64,000 nucleotides of DNA from Paenibacillus swuensis (GTDB lineage: Bacteria > Bacillota > Bacilli > Paenibacillales > DY6), in NCBI RefSeq assembly GCF_001644605.1, contig NZ_CP011388.1, positions 390,440 through 454,439 on the forward strand, in the 5' to 3' direction. This document shows positions 24,741 through 34,250 of this stretch, in pieces. The translations under genes were made by a program, and so were the position numbers. Each line of letters starts with the position of its first letter. The stretch's first letter is position 1. The notes beneath the pieces were generated by a model. The model worked only from the letters and a program-made list of their open reading frames with translations, made no database searches and was not told the origin of the DNA.

Positions 24741-25574
24741 ATGTCCATGTTCCACAAAACCATCGGGTTGACGCTGTTGATCCTTGCCCTGCTTGGGAAT
24801 CCGCTTTATAGCTCCGTGGCCAACGCCGCGGCAATGGATCTTCCGGAGAGTACAGCCGCAAATCTAAACAAATTAATGAATGCGGGCGAGGCAGTCAACG
24901 CAGAGAAGTTAAAGTCGGCGCATGCCGAGTACAGCATGTTCAGGCAACAGGAAATCGAGCTGGGCCGTCTGATTGCTCATCACCATAAGACGAACGAAGA
25001 AGCTTTAATCCTTCTCCGCAAACAAATACGTCAGATTGACGCCATGAAGCTGGCCGCCATGCAAGCCGAATTAACCGATACGAAGGAGCGAAGCAAGCCC
25101 TTATACGCTTTGTCGGAATCACTCTATAAGCAGCTGAAGCAGGCTAAATTAACGAAGAATAAAGCGCTGGTCTCGCAGCTGGAAGACAATATTCTTCGAA
25201 TTAAGCCCGCCATTCTGCTGACCCGGCAAGATGTGAAGAATAAGGAAACGTTCCTTAAAGAAGCCAAAGCTTCCGCCTACAAGAAGATTAAAGACCTTCG
25301 CGCGATGGCAGACGAAACAACTGTCACATATGCACAACTGAAGATGGATAAGAGTGTGGTCAGCAGCACACTGAAGCTTTTTTCACCGCAGATGAAATAT
25401 TTGGGGAAAACCGCGAAGGCCGGAGACTCCGCGGCTGCGCTGCACGCCCTCCGAACGCTAACCGACTATGTTCGGATCGTCGTAGAGAAGCAACAAAGAA
25501 TGTATACGCTTGAGCAGAAGATCGGCACCATCATTAGCAATGCTCAAGTCCAACTATCCCGACACAGCCAATAG
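24741..25574 (+). CDS. secreted coiled-coil protein, unknown function
   Basis: A 277-residue protein. Residues 1-30 form a signal peptide (TIGLTLLILALLGNPLY, likely cut after SVANA). The rest is almost all alpha-helix rich in Lys, Glu, Ala and Gln with heptad-like spacing, so an exported coiled coil is likely. No catalytic motif is seen. The GGAGG ribosome-binding site lies about 11 nt before the ATG. It has its own near-consensus promoter and a leader hairpin. A role in the cell envelope is plausible but unproven. Confidence 0.7.
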   Translation: MSMFHKTIGLTLLILALLGNPLYSSVANAAAMDLPESTAANLNKLMNAGEAVNAEKLKSAHAEYSMFRQQEIELGRLIAHHHKTNEEALILLRKQIRQIDAMKLAAMQAELTDTKERSKPLYALSESLYKQLKQAKLTKNKALVSQLEDNILRIKPAILLTRQDVKNKETFLKEAKASAYKKIKDLRAMADETTVTYAQLKMDKSVVSSTLKLFSPQMKYLGKTAKAGDSAAALHALRTLTDYVRIVVEKQQRMYTLEQKIGTIISNAQVQLSRHSQ

Positions 25575-25655
25575 GTCGGACAGGGCGCACAGGAACAATA
25601 GAGTACGACACAAAGAAGAACCTCCGGATGAGGTTCTCCCAGGGTACTTATTTGT

Positions 25656-26477
25656 TTATTCGATGGAGCCGGGATAGATGTTTTTGCCATAGAAAATTTC
25701 GTCCATCTCCCATTGCACGCTCTCCGTAATATCCTTCTGCTCCTCAGGTGACAGCTGATCCTTCGTATAGCCAAACAGGTAATTGTTCAGATCGAAGTCG
25801 CGCAGCTTACACTTGGTGTGGAATATATTTTCTTGGTACACGTTAACATCAATCATATGGAACAGATCTTTCACATCGTCCGGTATATAGTTCTGAATCG
25901 AACTGATCTCATGATCAATGAACAGTTTATGACCGCTCGTATCCCGGGTAAAGCCCCGCACTCTGTAATCAATCGTCATAATATCCGTATCGAAGGAATG
26001 AATGAGATAATTCAACGCCTTCAGCGGTGAAATTTCGCCGCATGTGGAAACGTCGATATCCGCCCGGAATGTGGAAATCCCTTCATCGGGATGGTACTCG
26101 GGGTAGGTGTGTACGGTGATGTGACTTTTGTCCAGATGCATGAGCACATGGTCCGGATAAGGTCCCGGCGATTCCTCGAAGGAAGCATCCGGCGCCTCTT
26201 CCAACGGCCCCTCGGATACAAGCATCGTTACGCTCGCTCCCTGCGGCTCGTAATCCTGCTTGGCCACATTAAGCACATGCGCGCCTATAATATCCGCCAC
26301 CGCTTTAAGAATCTTGGTTAAACGATCGGCATTATACTGTTCATCGATGTACGCCAGATAGGTTTCGCGCTCTTCTTTGGTTCGGGTATAACAGATGTCA
26401 TACATATTAAAGGATAACGATTTGGTTAAATTATTAAAGCCGTGCAATGTAATCCGTTGCTCTTGTGTAAGACTCAT
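25656..26477 (-). CDS. speD: S-adenosylmethionine decarboxylase, E. coli-type proenzyme
   Basis: A 273-residue proenzyme that makes decarboxylated SAM, the aminopropyl donor for spermidine. It has the length of the class 1A (E. coli-like) enzyme rather than the ~125-residue short form. The self-cleavage site is [13 protein letters not shown]: Ser118 becomes the pyruvoyl group. The frame is open eight codons upstream, but AAAGGAGAAC before the ATG at 26477 sets the start. No spermidine synthase gene is adjacent. It is a single-gene unit here. Confidence 0.93.
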   Translation of the reverse strand: MSLTQEQRITLHGFNNLTKSLSFNMYDICYTRTKEERETYLAYIDEQYNADRLTKILKAVADIIGAHVLNVAKQDYEPQGASVTMLVSEGPLEEAPDASFEESPGPYPDHVLMHLDKSHITVHTYPEYHPDEGISTFRADIDVSTCGEISPLKALNYLIHSFDTDIMTIDYRVRGFTRDTSGHKLFIDHEISSIQNYIPDDVKDLFHMIDVNVYQENIFHTKCKLRDFDLNNYLFGYTKDQLSPEEQKDITESVQWEMDEIFYGKNIYPGSIE

Positions 26478-26589
26478 AATGTTCTCCTTTGCGATAACCA
26501 AGTATAATAAATCTCTTTATTTATTACCCCGCTATTCGATAACATACCACTTTGCATTCGAGAAACTGATATTCGCTCCCCTATAATGA

Positions 26590-26632
26590 CAAAAAAAAGG
26601 CTATACTCGGTCCTGATGACCTTAGTATAACC
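26590..26632 (-). terminator. terminator after MerR/TipAS gene
   Basis: GGTTATACTAAGGTC pairs with GACCGAGTATAGCC (small mismatches) around a 4-nt loop and is followed on the minus strand by eight Ts. Confidence 0.85.
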
Positions 26633-26644
26633 CTTCTTCAGCAA

Positions 26645-27409
26645 TTATGAATTTATGTTTGTGTAAATGTGAACGGCGTCCCGGAGAAACACCGCTGTGC
26701 CTGGTTGTTCCTTGTCATAATAGGCTGTGAACCTCTCATCCTCGACGTACATCTGCGCTAAACCGGCATGCGCTTCAGCGCTGTACTCGGGCCAGTAGAA
26801 CATCAGCCATTTCCGATGAAGCTTGGCGACTTCCTGCGCGAGTTCGCCGGACGGGTCACCCGACCTATAGGCTTCGGCCAGCTTCGTGTGAATTTCTTCC
26901 CCAAGGGCAGTCACGGCGTCATGATCTTCCTGTGACATGTTCTTTACTTTATGATTGGATTTATTCACGATGTCGTCCCCGTACTTCTCGCGAACTTCTT
27001 TACCGTATTTACGTTCATTGTCATCAATAAGATTCTGCTTGAAGCCTTCAAACTTTTCTTTATCCGTCATCGTTATTCTCCCTTCCGTGGATGCAATGGT
27101 TTTCTCAACGTTAGCGATCAGTTGATCCAACTGCATGCGTTTCTCAAGAAGCTTCTCACGGTGTTCGACCAGTGCCTGGGCTCCGTTATACATGGGGGCC
27201 GAAACGATCTCATGGATCTGGTCAAGGCTGATCCCCAGTTCGCGATAGAACAGAATCTGCTGCAGCCGGTCGACTTCGGCCGCACCGTAGATTCGGTACC
27301 CGGATGAGTTGATCCGCGCCGGCTTCAGAATGCCGACTTCATCATAATACCTGAGGGTTCGGGTGCTGATTCCAGCTAACAAGCCCAGCTTTTGCACGGT
27401 GTATTCCAT
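26645..27409 (-). CDS. MerR family activator with TipAS antibiotic-recognition domain
   Basis: A 254-residue regulator. The N-terminal MerR helix-turn-helix has TVQKLGLLAGISTRTLRYYDEVGIL, followed by a dimerisation helix to about residue 105. The C-terminal TipAS domain spans ~145-250 (YGDDIVNKSNHKV, LHRKWLMFYWPEYSAEAHAGLAQMYV, FTAYYD). TipAS domains bind thiopeptide-like or other bulky ligands and activate multidrug or self genes. The ATG at 27409 is preceded by AGGAGGCG. A 19-bp dyad lies 30 bp upstream. The target gene beyond itself is unknown. Confidence 0.9.
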   Translation of the reverse strand: MEYTVQKLGLLAGISTRTLRYYDEVGILKPARINSSGYRIYGAAEVDRLQQILFYRELGISLDQIHEIVSAPMYNGAQALVEHREKLLEKRMQLDQLIANVEKTIASTEGRITMTDKEKFEGFKQNLIDDNERKYGKEVREKYGDDIVNKSNHKVKNMSQEDHDAVTALGEEIHTKLAEAYRSGDPSGELAQEVAKLHRKWLMFYWPEYSAEAHAGLAQMYVEDERFTAYYDKEQPGTAVFLRDAVHIYTNINS

Positions 27410-27439
27410 GGTCTCGCCTCCTGATAAATCCACTTTACA

Positions 27440-27458
27440 CCTTGACGTAGCGTCAAGG
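27440..27458 (-). promoter_or_regulatory. MerR operator dyad
   Basis: CCTTGACG-TAG-CGTCAAGG is a perfect 8+3+8 inverted repeat 30 bp upstream of the MerR/TipAS start. This is the usual shape of MerR autoregulatory operators. I could not pair it with a convincing -10 at 19-bp spacing. Confidence 0.65.
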
Positions 27459-27471
27459 TCAACAGGAAACT

Positions 27472-28188
27472 TTATATAATTGTATGTTCAATCATATCGC
27501 GTACCCGCTCCGGCAAAGCATTGGCCTCTTCCTTCGTAAGCGTGGAAGTTTCAACCGGCGGCAGAATCGTGACCTCCACTTCTGCCGGACGAATGAGGAA
27601 TCCGAAAGTGTTAGCTTCCATCACCTTGTAAGAACCGTTGATCCGGATTGGTACGATGGGCGCGCCGGCTTTCGTGGCGATCTTGAAGCCGCCCCCCTTA
27701 AATTCTCCGATTGCATCGCCTTTACTGCGGGTCCCTTCGGGAAATATAATGATGGAATGCCCTCCGGACACCAATTCCGCGGCTTGCTGCAAGCTCTTCA
27801 TGGCTTGTCGCACATTCTCCCGGTCCACAAAGATACAACGCAAATGATGCATCCATGTGCTGATGATGGGCATTCGCAATAATTCCTTCTTGGCCATCAA
27901 GGCGCCGGGGGTGCCGACATATCCGAGCAAGATGGGAACATCGAAGTTCCCCTGATGATTGGACACCAGCACAGCGGCTTCCTTCGGCAGATGTTCGGCG
28001 CCTTTCAGCGTGACCTTCACACTGGCCACACGCAACAAGGATCGCGCCCAGCGGCGCACAACCGCGGCTGTTAACGCATCTCGTTCTTCCAACTTCCCTT
28101 CACGCTCCAGCCGATTCGCCTTCCAAAGCGACGGCATTAATGCAATTAAATATATCCAGAAATAAATAAACCACACGATCGTTCTCAT
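27472..28188 (-). CDS. 1-acyl-sn-glycerol-3-phosphate acyltransferase (PlsC-like)
   Basis: A 238-residue membrane-associated acyltransferase of phosphatidic acid synthesis. The catalytic motif is NHQGNFD (the NHx4D block, HX4D), the phosphate-binding motif is FPEGTRSKG, and block IV-like PIVPIRINGS follows. One N-terminal transmembrane helix (TIVWFIYFWIYLIALMPSL) anchors it. The family uses acyl-ACP or acyl-CoA to acylate lysophosphatidate. The ribosome-binding site GAGAGGGG lies just before the ATG. It diverges from the DUF1989 gene. Confidence 0.9.
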   Translation of the reverse strand: MRTIVWFIYFWIYLIALMPSLWKANRLEREGKLEERDALTAAVVRRWARSLLRVASVKVTLKGAEHLPKEAAVLVSNHQGNFDVPILLGYVGTPGALMAKKELLRMPIISTWMHHLRCIFVDRENVRQAMKSLQQAAELVSGGHSIIIFPEGTRSKGDAIGEFKGGGFKIATKAGAPIVPIRINGSYKVMEANTFGFLIRPAEVEVTILPPVETSTLTKEEANALPERVRDMIEHTII

Positions 28189-28321
28189 GCTGTATCCCCT
28201 CTCAAAAACCTATACCATTATACCTAGTCTCCTCCCAAAATACGAATCATTTCTAAGAATGCCAACCTTCCCGGCAAGCCATACTAGAAAGATCTTAAAC
28301 TACTGGAGGTCACATCCATTC

Positions 28322-28912
28322 ATGAACCCACCATGGATTATTCCCGCAACGGAAGGGCTCGGTTTCCGCATGAAGCAAGGTCAGATTGTGCGTGTAACCG
28401 ACATCGAAGGGGAACAGGTTGCCGATTTCGTGGCCTATCGCGCAGATGATTTCTCCGAACGTCTGGACCCCGGAGTGACGATGGACGCACTGCACGCCAT
28501 GAAAGTAAATGCGGGAGACATCCTGTACTCGAACAAATACAAGCCTTTGCTGACGGTCATCGCGGATACCGTCGGCAGACATGACTTTATCAATCCGGCC
28601 TGCCGCCAGGAAATGTATGTACTTCTGTATGACAAACCCAATCACAGGAGCTGCTATCAGAATTTGAAGGACGCGCTTGCGCCCTATCAGACTCCTGTTC
28701 CCGACCAACACTACCCTTTTAATCTGTTTATGAATACGACCATCGACGCCGACGGACAAATCAAGATCGAAAGACCCTTATCCAAACCAGGCGACTATAT
28801 CGAACTTCGCGCCGAAGCCGATTTAATTGTGGCAATTTCGGCTTGTCCCACATCGGAAAGTGCCTGCAACGGCTACAAATGTACGCCTATTGGCGTTGAA
28901 CTGGTACACTAA
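28322..28912 (+). CDS. DUF1989 / urea carboxylase-associated family protein
   Basis: A 196-residue cytoplasmic protein. The pattern GQIVRVTDIEGEQVADFVAYRADD, a central NPACRQEMY, and the C-terminal ISACPTSESACNGYKCTPI match the DUF1989 family. Its members occur next to urea carboxylase and appear to bind a metal through conserved Cys/His residues; here two Cys-containing motifs are visible. No urea carboxylase gene is nearby. The frame is open 45 codons upstream, but the GGAGGT ribosome-binding site and the start of homology point to the ATG at 28322. Confidence 0.8.
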   Translation: MNPPWIIPATEGLGFRMKQGQIVRVTDIEGEQVADFVAYRADDFSERLDPGVTMDALHAMKVNAGDILYSNKYKPLLTVIADTVGRHDFINPACRQEMYVLLYDKPNHRSCYQNLKDALAPYQTPVPDQHYPFNLFMNTTIDADGQIKIERPLSKPGDYIELRAEADLIVAISACPTSESACNGYKCTPIGVELVH

Positions 28913-28987
28913 GCCCTTCTAAGCCGGACATCCCTTGAATACAATGTCTATGACTTGTACAGCGACTCAATTCAAGGAGTGATGTCA

Positions 28988-29614
28988 TTGAACGCGTTCT
29001 TTACTTATATGTTCCTAGGTTTATCCCTGTCGGCTCCCATTGGTCCGATTAACGCCGCTCAATTGGATAAAGGAGCCCGATACGGCTTCACCCATGCCTG
29101 GTTAATCGGACTCGGGGCCATGTTCGCCGATGTCTTGTACATGCTGTTAATTTACTTCGGTGTGGCTCATTTCCTAAGTACCCCTTTTATGAAAACCTTT
29201 CTTTGGATGTTCGGTTGTTTTATTCTCATTTATACAGGCATTGAAACGTTAAAAAATATGAAGAACACCCCGGAAGCCGACTCCCGTGAAACCCAGACCG
29301 GTATAAGCTCGTTCCGTACCGGTTTCGTGATGGCTATGCTGAATCCACTGAACATTCTGTTCTGGCTGGGGATTTACGGCTCCATCCTGGCGGACAGCAT
29401 CAAGAACCATTCCTCGGAACAAATGCTTTGGAACAGCTTGGGGATCTTCGCCGGAATTCTGCTCTGGGATTTCATCATGGCCTCTCTCGCTTCCACCTTT
29501 CACCGTATGGGAAACCGCAAAGTGCTGCAAATCATTTCCGGGCTGGCCGGATTATCTTTAATCGGTTTTGGTTTCTATTTCGGTTATCAGGCGGTACTGC
29601 AGCTCCTGTCCTAA
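28988..29614 (+). CDS. LysE/RhtB family amino-acid exporter
   Basis: A ~209-residue protein with six hydrophobic segments. The opening GLSLSAPIGPINAAQLDKGARYG carries the family's PGP-like PIGPIN signature. It would export an amino acid or a related small molecule. The start is uncertain: AAGGAGTG is only 2 nt from the ATG at 28982, so the TTG at 28988 fits better. It follows the DUF1989 gene on the same strand by ~75 bp. Confidence 0.85.
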   Translation: MNAFFTYMFLGLSLSAPIGPINAAQLDKGARYGFTHAWLIGLGAMFADVLYMLLIYFGVAHFLSTPFMKTFLWMFGCFILIYTGIETLKNMKNTPEADSRETQTGISSFRTGFVMAMLNPLNILFWLGIYGSILADSIKNHSSEQMLWNSLGIFAGILLWDFIMASLASTFHRMGNRKVLQIISGLAGLSLIGFGFYFGYQAVLQLLS

Positions 29615-29686
29615 ACGCATAGACATTCACCTACACCCCCTTCTCATCATAGTATGCTTTCGTACAGATGAGGAGGATTTCAGCAT

Positions 29687-30460
29687 ATGAGTAATCTTTA
29701 CACCAAGAGCTGGCTCGACGCCAACCTTACCGAAAGACCCCTATGGCAACAAGACGCCTTTACTCAATTTGGCGCGATGATTGCAGATCCTGATCAGAGC
29801 TATCCGTGTGTGCCGGGCCGGCAGGGATTTCTGACAGATCAATTGCGTTTCGGCTTTGCCGGCGATCCCCGTAGCGAGTCCAGTACGGAGGAAGTTGCCG
29901 AGCTGCTGGTTCAGTACGGTGAATGTTCCCGTGAAACCGGCAAGTACGCTTCCCTAGTCATTTTCTTCGACACCCCTTACGAGTTGCGCGCTGACTCCAC
30001 GGTTGAACAATATGAAGAGTTATTCTGGTCGTTCCTGAATCGCTTGACCCAGCTGGATACCAAGCCTTGGCCTGAGCATATCTCTAAAGATCCGTCCGAC
30101 CCGACTTGGGAGTTCTGTTATGACGGTCATCCCTATTTCAGTTTCTGCGCCACGCCCGCCCACATCATTCGCAAGAGCCGCAGTTTCTCCTACTTCATGA
30201 TGGCGTTCCAACCCCGGTGGGTTTTTGAACATATTAACGACTCCACCCCTTTTGGCCGCAATATGAAAAAAGTGATCCGCAGCAAGCTCCAAGCCTACGA
30301 CGGCATACCTGTTCATCCCGCGCTCAAGTGGTATGGCCAGGAGGATAATCAGGAATGGAAGCAATATTTCCTGCGGGACGACGAAACTTCACCTTCCAAA
30401 TGCCCTTACACGGCGATGAAAAATAAACTAAAATCGCTAGGCTTGTCCTTCCACAAGTGA
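29687..30460 (+). CDS. YqcI/YcgG family protein
   Basis: A 257-residue cytoplasmic protein of the YqcI/YcgG family. Visible conserved segments are PCVPGRQGF near the N-terminus, EQYEELFWSFLNRL, WEFCYDGHPYFSFCATPAH and SFSYFMMAFQPRWVFE. The function of the family is unknown. Some members occur near stress or secondary-metabolism genes. The AGGAGGAT ribosome-binding site supports the ATG. It converges with the amino-acid permease gene (6 bp between stops). Confidence 0.82.
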   Translation: MSNLYTKSWLDANLTERPLWQQDAFTQFGAMIADPDQSYPCVPGRQGFLTDQLRFGFAGDPRSESSTEEVAELLVQYGECSRETGKYASLVIFFDTPYELRADSTVEQYEELFWSFLNRLTQLDTKPWPEHISKDPSDPTWEFCYDGHPYFSFCATPAHIIRKSRSFSYFMMAFQPRWVFEHINDSTPFGRNMKKVIRSKLQAYDGIPVHPALKWYGQEDNQEWKQYFLRDDETSPSKCPYTAMKNKLKSLGLSFHK

Positions 30461-30466
30461 ATAGAA

Positions 30467-31804
30467 TCAGCTTGATTCCTTTGCAGCCCAATGATGCTTC
30501 ATCCCTAAAGTGATGACCGCAACGATGAGCAGGATGCCTAGACTTGCCCAAAATCCGGGACGGCTGCTTGGCTCCATCAAGGTCCCGGACACCGCGAAGA
30601 GGATGAACCCTATAGCGATCCAAGTGCGAAGTCGCCCCCAGACGGACGGTTTGCCCAACTTCAGATACGACGCCGCAATGATGAGCCAATTGTACAGGAG
30701 TACCAGCCCTCCCGCGGTTACAATGTGCTCGAATATGCTCTTAGGCATCCATAAAGCCATAGCAATCGAAACGAGTAAACCTAGCGTATTTACACCCAAT
30801 GCATATAAAGGCAGCTTTCGTTTACCCACGGTGTCAGCTAGTTTAGCCGGCGCGTCCCCGTCCTGGGAAAGCGTGACCAGCATCGTTGACACCGCATAAA
30901 GGGAAGCTACAAGGATTGAAAAGCCGGCAATAATGAATACCCCGTTTAGCAAATGTACGAAAAAGGGAGTTCCCGTGACCTCCAAAGCTAAAGTCAGGGG
31001 ACTCTTGTCCGGGGTTACGTCCTTAGGCGAGATGTACACTAAAGCCAAACCGATCGACACGATGTATAGCAAGCCCACAGCCAACAGCATGACTCTGCCC
31101 GCTTTCAGCGCTTCCTTCGGATGTCGCAGGTTCATCGCCATAAAGCCCATGACTTCAATGCCGCTAAACGCATAAAAAGCGTACAGAAGTCCCTTCCACG
31201 CTCCCTTCCAGCCAGGGCTGAGCCATTCGTCCATCCGTTGCCCGGAGAGATCCATTTGTTTCGGGTTTCTGAACAGAGCAATGACGACGATGGTGATGAA
31301 CATGAGTACAGCGGCTATTTTGATAATCGCAAAAAAATCTTCCGCTTTATTAATCCCTCTGGATCCTATAATGACAACGATTAGGGCGAGCAACGCGTAA
31401 AATCCTGCGTAAACCCACAGCGGAACGGAAGGAAACCAGAATTGGGAGAAGAGACCCAAAGCCGTCAGCGACGCTCCTAAGATCAACATCTCGGAAGCCC
31501 AGTACAACCAGCCGGTACTGAAGCCCGCCCAACGCCCGAAGGCTTTTTTGGCATAGGTACGAAACGAGCCTTTCTCGGGATGTTCTGCCGTTAATTCCGC
31601 CAGCGCGGCATAAATGAAATAGGTGATGATTACAACGAGCAGAAAGGTCAATAGAACGTAGATACCGCTTTTCTCAATGGCAATACTGGACCCAAGAAAA
31701 AAAGCCGTCCCCATCGTGCAGCCCACGCCAAAGAGCGTAAACTGCAGCCAGCTTAACTTCCCTTGCTTCGGTTCATGCTTATGCTCATCTGCTGATGGAC
31801 TCAC
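30467..31804 (-). CDS. APC-superfamily amino-acid permease
   Basis: A 445-residue membrane transporter with about 12 hydrophobic segments. The first helix contains GVGCTMGTAFFLGSS, equivalent to the substrate-binding G-S-G kink of APC transporters. Helices 2-3 include YAALAELTAEHPEKGSFRTYAKKAFG, another family hallmark. The substrate is an amino acid; which one cannot be read. The start is a GTG with AGAAAGAAGG upstream. The gene is alone on its strand between the YqcI and CotF genes. Confidence 0.88.
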   Translation of the reverse strand: MSPSADEHKHEPKQGKLSWLQFTLFGVGCTMGTAFFLGSSIAIEKSGIYVLLTFLLVVIITYFIYAALAELTAEHPEKGSFRTYAKKAFGRWAGFSTGWLYWASEMLILGASLTALGLFSQFWFPSVPLWVYAGFYALLALIVVIIGSRGINKAEDFFAIIKIAAVLMFITIVVIALFRNPKQMDLSGQRMDEWLSPGWKGAWKGLLYAFYAFSGIEVMGFMAMNLRHPKEALKAGRVMLLAVGLLYIVSIGLALVYISPKDVTPDKSPLTLALEVTGTPFFVHLLNGVFIIAGFSILVASLYAVSTMLVTLSQDGDAPAKLADTVGKRKLPLYALGVNTLGLLVSIAMALWMPKSIFEHIVTAGGLVLLYNWLIIAASYLKLGKPSVWGRLRTWIAIGFILFAVSGTLMEPSSRPGFWASLGILLIVAVITLGMKHHWAAKESS

Positions 31805-31871
31805 CGGAACGCCTTCTTTCTAAATGAAAAACCGGATCCGGCACTTGGCCAAACCCGGGATTTCTGATGGT

Positions 31872-32621
31872 TTAGTTCATGTAGTTCGGTCTTTGGTTCG
31901 GGTTCTGATAAGAAGGCATGCTTGGTTCGCCTTGATGCTCCGCATAGCCTTTCACCATCTGCTGCATATCCGACTGCTGTAGCTGCGGGACTTGGTAGTA
32001 TGCATTTTTGTTTTGGTACAAAAAGATTTCGTAAGCCATCTCAATGTAGTTCTGGACCTGCGAAGCCAATACTCGTCTGACCACCGGATTTGTAGCTTCC
32101 ACCGCGGTCATCGTAAGCAGGGATGCGCTGGACTTGATCAAGCCCAACATATGTCCGCTGATTCCGGCATCCTTCACATCCGCCAAGGATTGATTCGGTT
32201 TCTTCGGCTGGCTCGGCTTTAAACCGTACGTAACTTGCGTGGATCCCTTCATCATATACGTTGACGTTTCGCGGCTTGGCTTCCGGCCAGTAGAGAAGCT
32301 TTCAACCGTTGTGTCGTATTCGGACAGGATGAAGTGATATTGGCGATCCAGAATGTCCAGAAGTTCCTGATCCTTCACGAACGTGCGGAAAATCATATAT
32401 TGATCCAGAACGTTGATCATGCCCGCCAACACCTCATGAAGGTCAAACATTTCGTGACCGCCATGATTCAGTTGAGGCTGTATATTTTGGGATGAGTAAG
32501 TCTGACCTTGTTGTTGCATTCCTTGTTGCATAGCCTGGTGCTGTTGATGTTGCTGCATGCCTTGCGGCACATGTTGCTGCTGTATGCCTTGCGGTTGATT
32601 TCCGTAGCGTTGCTGATGCAC
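31872..32621 (-). CDS. CotF-family spore coat protein
   Basis: A 249-residue protein. The first ~65 residues are very Gln/His rich (QQHVPQGMQQHQQHQ). The remainder is a helical CotF domain: DLHEVLAGMINVLDQYMIFRTFVKDQELLDILDRQ, then MLGLIKSSASLLTM and QVQNYIEMAYEIFLYQN. It ends in a Pro/Asn/Gln tail. CotF proteins belong to the spore coat. The AGGAGG sequence lies inside the longest possible frame, so the GTG at 32621 is the start. It diverges from the dehydrogenase gene. Confidence 0.85.
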   Translation of the reverse strand: MHQQRYGNQPQGIQQQHVPQGMQQHQQHQAMQQGMQQQGQTYSSQNIQPQLNHGGHEMFDLHEVLAGMINVLDQYMIFRTFVKDQELLDILDRQYHFILSEYDTTVESFSTGRKPSRETSTYMMKGSTQVTYGLKPSQPKKPNQSLADVKDAGISGHMLGLIKSSASLLTMTAVEATNPVVRRVLASQVQNYIEMAYEIFLYQNKNAYYQVPQLQQSDMQQMVKGYAEHQGEPSMPSYQNPNQRPNYMN

Positions 32622-32794
32622 TGTAATGCCTCCTGTCAAATATTTGAACTTTGTCGCATAGGACTATGATATTATGCTTGATTTGCTTTTGGATCATTCA
32701 CAAACTTTGGACAGCGATCGTTCGTGTATAATTCTTCAGTTCATGTCTGAACCTAAGGGGTATGTATGTATATCCCACGTATGGAGGTTATTAC

Positions 32795-33937
32795 ATGAAA
32801 GCTGTAACTTATCAAGGCGCTAAGGATATCCAGGTGAAAGAGGTGGAAGATCCAAAGCTTCAGAAGAAAGACGACATTATCGTTCGTATTACTTCTACGG
32901 CCATATGCGGCTCTGATCTTCATATCTATCAGGGCGCGCTTCCTACAACGTTAAAGGATTATGTTATCGGACATGAGCCCATGGGGATTGTGGAAGAGGT
33001 CGGACCTGAGGTTACGAAGGTGAAAAAAGGGGATCGCGTCGTTCTTCCGTTTAACATCGCCTGCGGACACTGCTTCTACTGTAATCATGAGATGGAGAGT
33101 CAGTGTGACAATTCCAACCGCAATGAAGCCATAGATACAGGCGGTTACTTCGGGTTTACCGAGCGTTACGGCGGTTATCCGGGCGGGCAAGCCGAGTACT
33201 TGCACGTACCCTACGGCAACTTTGTGCCGTTCGTGATTCCGGAGTCCTGCGAACTGGAAGACGAGGCGCTGCTGTTCCTCTCCGACGTGCTGCCGACTGC
33301 TTATTGGAGCGTGGAAAATTCCGGCATGAAGCCCGGAGATACGGTGACTGTACTGGGTTGCGGGCCGGTTGGTCTGATGGCGCAAAAATTCGCGTGGATG
33401 AAAGGCGCGAAGCGGGTTATTGCGATCGATAACTTGCCGTATCGGTTGAATAAGGCAAAGACGATGAATGACTCGGAGATTTTCAACTTTGACGAGTACG
33501 ATAATATGGGCGGACACATTAAGGAGATTACACAAGGCGGAACCGATGTGGTCATTGACTGCGTCGGCATGGACGGCAAGAAGACCGTCGTGGAGAAGAT
33601 TGAGCAGAAGCTGAAGCTGCAAGGCGGGACGTTGAGCGCCTTCGAAATCGGCATCAATGCGGTGAAGAAGTTCGGAACGATTCAACTGACCGGCGTGTAC
33701 GGTGCCAACTACAATATGTTCCCGCTGGGTACTATCTTTGAACGAAATATCACGCTCAAGATGGGACAAGCCCCCGTCATTCACTACATGCCCGAGCTGT
33801 TCCGGAAAATCACGGCAGGCGAATTCGACCCGCGGGAAATCATTACGCACAAAGTGCCGCTGGAACGGGCTAGTGATGCTTACAAGATGTTCTATGAACA
33901 CGAGGATGAGTCGATTAAAGTAGTATTGAAGCCTTAG
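32795..33937 (+). CDS. zinc-dependent alcohol/formaldehyde dehydrogenase, MDR superfamily
   Basis: A 380-residue medium-chain dehydrogenase. Catalytic zinc ligands are in ICGSDLH (Cys) and GHEPMGIVEEVG (His-Glu). The structural-zinc region is CGHCFYCNHEMESQC. The Rossmann motif is GCGPVGLMAQ. It has the extended form seen in glutathione-independent formaldehyde dehydrogenase and related enzymes. The substrate is not fixed by sequence. The frame is open 11 codons upstream; GGAGG before the ATG at 32795 sets the start. A TATAAT at 32726-32731 is a likely -10. Confidence 0.9.
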   Translation: MKAVTYQGAKDIQVKEVEDPKLQKKDDIIVRITSTAICGSDLHIYQGALPTTLKDYVIGHEPMGIVEEVGPEVTKVKKGDRVVLPFNIACGHCFYCNHEMESQCDNSNRNEAIDTGGYFGFTERYGGYPGGQAEYLHVPYGNFVPFVIPESCELEDEALLFLSDVLPTAYWSVENSGMKPGDTVTVLGCGPVGLMAQKFAWMKGAKRVIAIDNLPYRLNKAKTMNDSEIFNFDEYDNMGGHIKEITQGGTDVVIDCVGMDGKKTVVEKIEQKLKLQGGTLSAFEIGINAVKKFGTIQLTGVYGANYNMFPLGTIFERNITLKMGQAPVIHYMPELFRKITAGEFDPREIITHKVPLERASDAYKMFYEHEDESIKVVLKP

Positions 33938-33984
33938 GGATGGACACATCTGGTGCGGACGCCATGCAATTTCTAGGTAATACG

Positions 33985-34130
33985 GACACCAGCCAGGTCG
34001 TTCCCATGCCATGCGAATGTAATATGTAGTGAAATAGTATCTATTTGCGGGTTTCGGATACATTTCTGGATTTTAAGTAGTATGTCACTACTTACATATT
34101 CCGGAAATGACGGGAATGGCGCGTAACTGG
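33985..34130. repeat. imperfect inverted repeat, non-coding
   Basis: The arms share AATATGTA-(AA)GTAGTGA-type sequence and CCAT/ATGG ends around a ~40-nt centre, with several mismatches. It lies in the 313-bp gap between the dehydrogenase and ypsA. It may be a decayed mobile repeat or a structured 3' region. The gap holds no ORF. Confidence 0.35.
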
Positions 34131-34170
34131 AAAAAGAAGATGTGTTTTGCTACCTCATCTGACGTCAAAA

Positions 34171-34234
34171 ACACCATGGGGCGAAACAAGTAGCGATACG
34201 CTACTTATTTCGTCTGCATGGTGTGTGTTTTTTT
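34171..34234. terminator. bidirectional terminator between convergent genes
   Basis: ACACCATG...CGAAA and the complementary TTTCG...CATGGTGT form a long imperfect stem with an inner AGTAGCG/CGCTACT hairpin. It has T-runs on both sides. It serves the dehydrogenase gene (+) and the ypsA gene (-). Confidence 0.8.
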
Positions 34235-34250
34235 GGCGTGAGTAACTGTG

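Noticed and set aside
32951-34063. 370-residue minus-strand ORF opposite the alcohol dehydrogenase
   Set aside because: The plus strand has a complete zinc-dehydrogenase with all motifs. The minus product has no recognisable domain and is rich in His/Arg/Leu as expected of an antisense shadow.
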